Origin: Mesonia sp. HuA40 | GTDB taxonomy: Bacteria > Bacteroidota > Bacteroidia > Flavobacteriales > Flavobacteriaceae | Reading direction: 5' to 3' | DNA: 64,000 nt | Assembly: GCF_008017835.1 (NCBI RefSeq) | Contig: NZ_VRLT01000056.1 | Location: 62,001 to 126,000 of the forward strand | In this document: positions 62,443 to 64,000 of the stretch, one piece after another | Layout: each line of letters starts with the position of its first letter | Numbering within the stretch: position 1 is the stretch's first letter | Notes under the pieces: model-generated | Database searches by the model: none | Seen by the model: only the letters and a program-made list of their open reading frames with translations | What the model was told of the DNA's origin: nothing | Translations under genes and position numbers: made by a program

Positions 62443-62919
62443 TTATAAAATCCTTTTTGCTAAAACATAAGCCTTCTTCCAATAGTTTTCCTCTAATTTT
62501 GATACTATTACACCACGAGAGGTTGAAGAGTGTATAAAATAAATGCCAGATTTGTTATGATTAACTACTAGCCCAACGTGATTAATACGTCTACGGCGTT
62601 TATTTGTTCTAAAAAAAACCAAGTCGCCAGGTCTTATCTCTCTTTGTCTAAGTGTTTTCCCTTTTTTAGCCATTTCGCTAGAAACACGCGGTAAGCTAAT
62701 ATTCTGACTTAAAAATGAGGTGTAAATAAGCCCAGAGCAATCCATACCTCGCTTCGTGGTTCCGCCAAATTTATATGGTGTGCCTTCAAAACTACGTGCG
62801 TGGGAAATGATTTTTTCGGCTGTGGTTTTATTTTTATAATTTTTTGATGCCACCTCGCGCTTGCTTCCACAGGCAGATAGTATTAAAAGTAAGAGTAGAG
62901 AAAAGGCTTTTATTTTCAT
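62443..62919 (-). CDS. NlpC/P60 (C40) peptidoglycan endopeptidase, lipoprotein
   Basis: A 158-residue lipoprotein (MKIKAFSLLLLLILSAC, Cys17) with an NlpC/P60 domain: catalytic Cys in GMDCSGLIYTSF, His in RINHVGLVV, and third residue His in YFIHSSTSRG. Such enzymes cut the D-Glu-DAP bond of peptidoglycan stems. It overlaps lpxB by 4 bp and lies 27 bp before comEC, all on the minus strand. Confidence 0.92.
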   Translation of the reverse strand: MKIKAFSLLLLLILSACGSKREVASKNYKNKTTAEKIISHARSFEGTPYKFGGTTKRGMDCSGLIYTSFLSQNISLPRVSSEMAKKGKTLRQREIRPGDLVFFRTNKRRRRINHVGLVVNHNKSGIYFIHSSTSRGVIVSKLEENYWKKAYVLAKRIL

Positions 62920-64000
62920 GCTTTTATAGAATTATAAATTAATTTGGCGGTTCTTTCGCTAGCACCTTTACCTCCCAATTTTTCGCGTAACTGCTGATAA
63001 TCTTCTAAGATTTGCTTACGTTTTGCCGATTGGAGAATTAAATTCAATTCCTCTCGCAGCTTTCGCGGATTAAAATCATTCTGAATCAATTCTGTTACAA
63101 CAGGCTTATCCATGATAAGGTTCACCAAAGAAATATAGTTAAGCTTAATAATGCGTTTAGCGATTTGGTAAGAAATATAACTCCCTTTGTAGCATACCAC
63201 TTCTGGAATATTAAATAAAGCGGTTTCGAGAGTAGCTGTTCCCGATGTAACAAGTGCTGCGGTAGACACCTCTAGCAAATCGTAGGTTTTATTGTTAATG
63301 ACAGATACCCTATTCTTAGCTAAAAATGGCTCATAATAAGCTAGGTCTTGACTAGGAGCACCGGCTATTACAAATTGGTAATTGGGAAAATGCGGTACCA
63401 TTTCCAGCATGGTTTTTAGCATTTTGCTAATTTCTTGCTGTCGAGAACCGGGCAGCAAAGCAATGATGGGTAAATCGTTTAAATTATGTTCAGCGATAAA
63501 AGCTTGATGAGAAATCGAGGGCCGTTGATCTATGGCATCAAGTAAAGGATGCCCCACGAAATGCACCGGAAACTTATGCTTTTGCTCGTAAAAATCTTTT
63601 TCAAAGGGCAAAATAACATACATGGCATCGATGTCTCGTTTAATGGCTTTAATCCGGTTTTCTTTCCAAGCCCAAATTTGTGGAGAAATATAATAATGCG
63701 TTTTAAAACCTTGTTTTTTGGCCCATTTGGCAATTCTAAAATTAAAGCCTGGATAGTCTACAAAGATTATAACGTCTGGTTGAAAAGTACTAATATCGGC
63801 TTTGCAAATTTTTATATTTTTAAAAATGGTATTTAAATTGGCTACCACTTCAATAAAGCCCATGAAGGCTAAATCTCTGTAATGTTTTACCAACTTTCCG
63901 CCTACAGCTTGCATCAAATCGCCTCCCCAAAATCGAAATTCTGCTTTTGCATCCTGCTTTAATAAAGCCTTCATAAGATTGGCGGCGTGCAAATCTCCAG
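62916..64000 (-). CDS. lpxB: Lipid-A-disaccharide synthase, N-terminus cut by the window edge
   Basis: About 361 residues of the GT19 glycosyltransferase that joins UDP-diacylglucosamine and lipid X to the lipid A disaccharide at the inner membrane. The frame is open through the window end with GDLHAANLMKALLKQDAKAE, so only some ten residues (family start like AGEASGD) are missing. Other marks: DYPGFNFRIAKWAKKQGFKT, YYISPQIWAWKENR, LLPGSRQQEISK and LVTSGTATLETALFNIPEVV. A TTG at 63992 is internal, not a start. Confidence 0.96.
   Translation of the reverse strand, partial: GDLHAANLMKALLKQDAKAEFRFWGGDLMQAVGGKLVKHYRDLAFMGFIEVVANLNTIFKNIKICKADISTFQPDVIIFVDYPGFNFRIAKWAKKQGFKTHYYISPQIWAWKENRIKAIKRDIDAMYVILPFEKDFYEQKHKFPVHFVGHPLLDAIDQRPSISHQAFIAEHNLNDLPIIALLPGSRQQEISKMLKTMLEMVPHFPNYQFVIAGAPSQDLAYYEPFLAKNRVSVINNKTYDLLEVSTAALVTSGTATLETALFNIPEVVCYKGSYISYQIAKRIIKLNYISLVNLIMDKPVVTELIQNDFNPRKLREELNLILQSAKRKQILEDYQQLREKLGGKGASERTAKLIYNSIKA

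Overview
The window looks like chromosome of a marine-type member of the Flavobacteriaceae (Bacteroidota). This rests on AT-rich DNA, promoters of the Bacteroidota form TTG-N19..21-TAnnTTTG, almost no Shine-Dalgarno sequences, gliding genes gldE and gldD, many lipoproteins with short lipoboxes, TonB-receptor, GYDIA-type GHMP kinase, DUF4301, DUF4199 and DUF2975 families, and a seven-gene Mrp antiporter operon. No phage, insertion sequence or CRISPR array is seen. I cannot name the species.

Layout. 1-3.2 kb: end of glmS, then atpD-atpC. 3.3-5.4 kb: a lipoprotein and an Xre/DUF2975 operon with a repeat-bearing promoter. 5.6-11.4 kb: mrpABCDEFG. 11.4-15.1 kb: a cupin-like oxygenase behind a leader hairpin, recX, RNase G, a 30-residue very basic protein, and HU. 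15.1-19.6 kb: mutY-ssb-gldE-gldD and a DMT exporter. 19.7-25.2 kb: a catalytic/non-catalytic M16 protease pair, DUF4199, rplU-rpmA, DUF3332. 25.3-31.1 kb: ahcY, then a tightly packed row of phosphopantetheinyl transferase, GGGP synthase, pnuC, NadR-like kinase, DUF4301 and an ArfB-like hydrolase. 31.3-35.5 kb: a small secreted protein and a tail-to-tail pair of sigma-54 response regulator and hybrid kinase. 35.6-38.7 kb: a TPP riboswitch with terminator in front of a TonB receptor, and a lipoprotein. 38.7-40.2 kb: greA behind an early terminator-like hairpin, and purine nucleoside phosphorylase. 43.5-51.2 kb: coaX, an outer-membrane protein, TPR, lptC, CNNM/CBS and ppiD. 51.3-53.5 kb: GHMP kinase and HMG-CoA reductase. 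53.7-60.4 kb: DPP-IV, two POT peptide transporters and a secreted thioredoxin. 60.4-64 kb: comEC, an NlpC/P60 peptidase and lpxB (cut by the window edge).

The odd part is 40.2-43.45 kb, next to tRNA-Phe. It holds a nonsense-truncated adhesin-like gene and at least four small lipoprotein or membrane-protein remnants, three with a shifted or lost start. It also holds a 367-bp unit made of a small frameshifted GIY-YIG nuclease gene followed by a second copy of the tRNA-Phe 3' end plus its terminator. This looks like a tRNA-hitchhiking nuclease mini-element beside a decaying island, and is the most unusual structure in the window.

How the genes fit together: energy coupling (F1 ATPase beta/epsilon, Mrp H+/Na+ antiport), envelope building (glmS, lptC, lpxB, NlpC/P60), isoprenoid and possible ether-lipid synthesis (HMG-CoA reductase, GHMP kinase, GGGP synthase), external peptide use (DPP-IV, POT carriers), vitamin and cofactor supply (TPP-controlled receptor, PnuC/kinase, coaX), and gliding/secretion (gldD, gldE).
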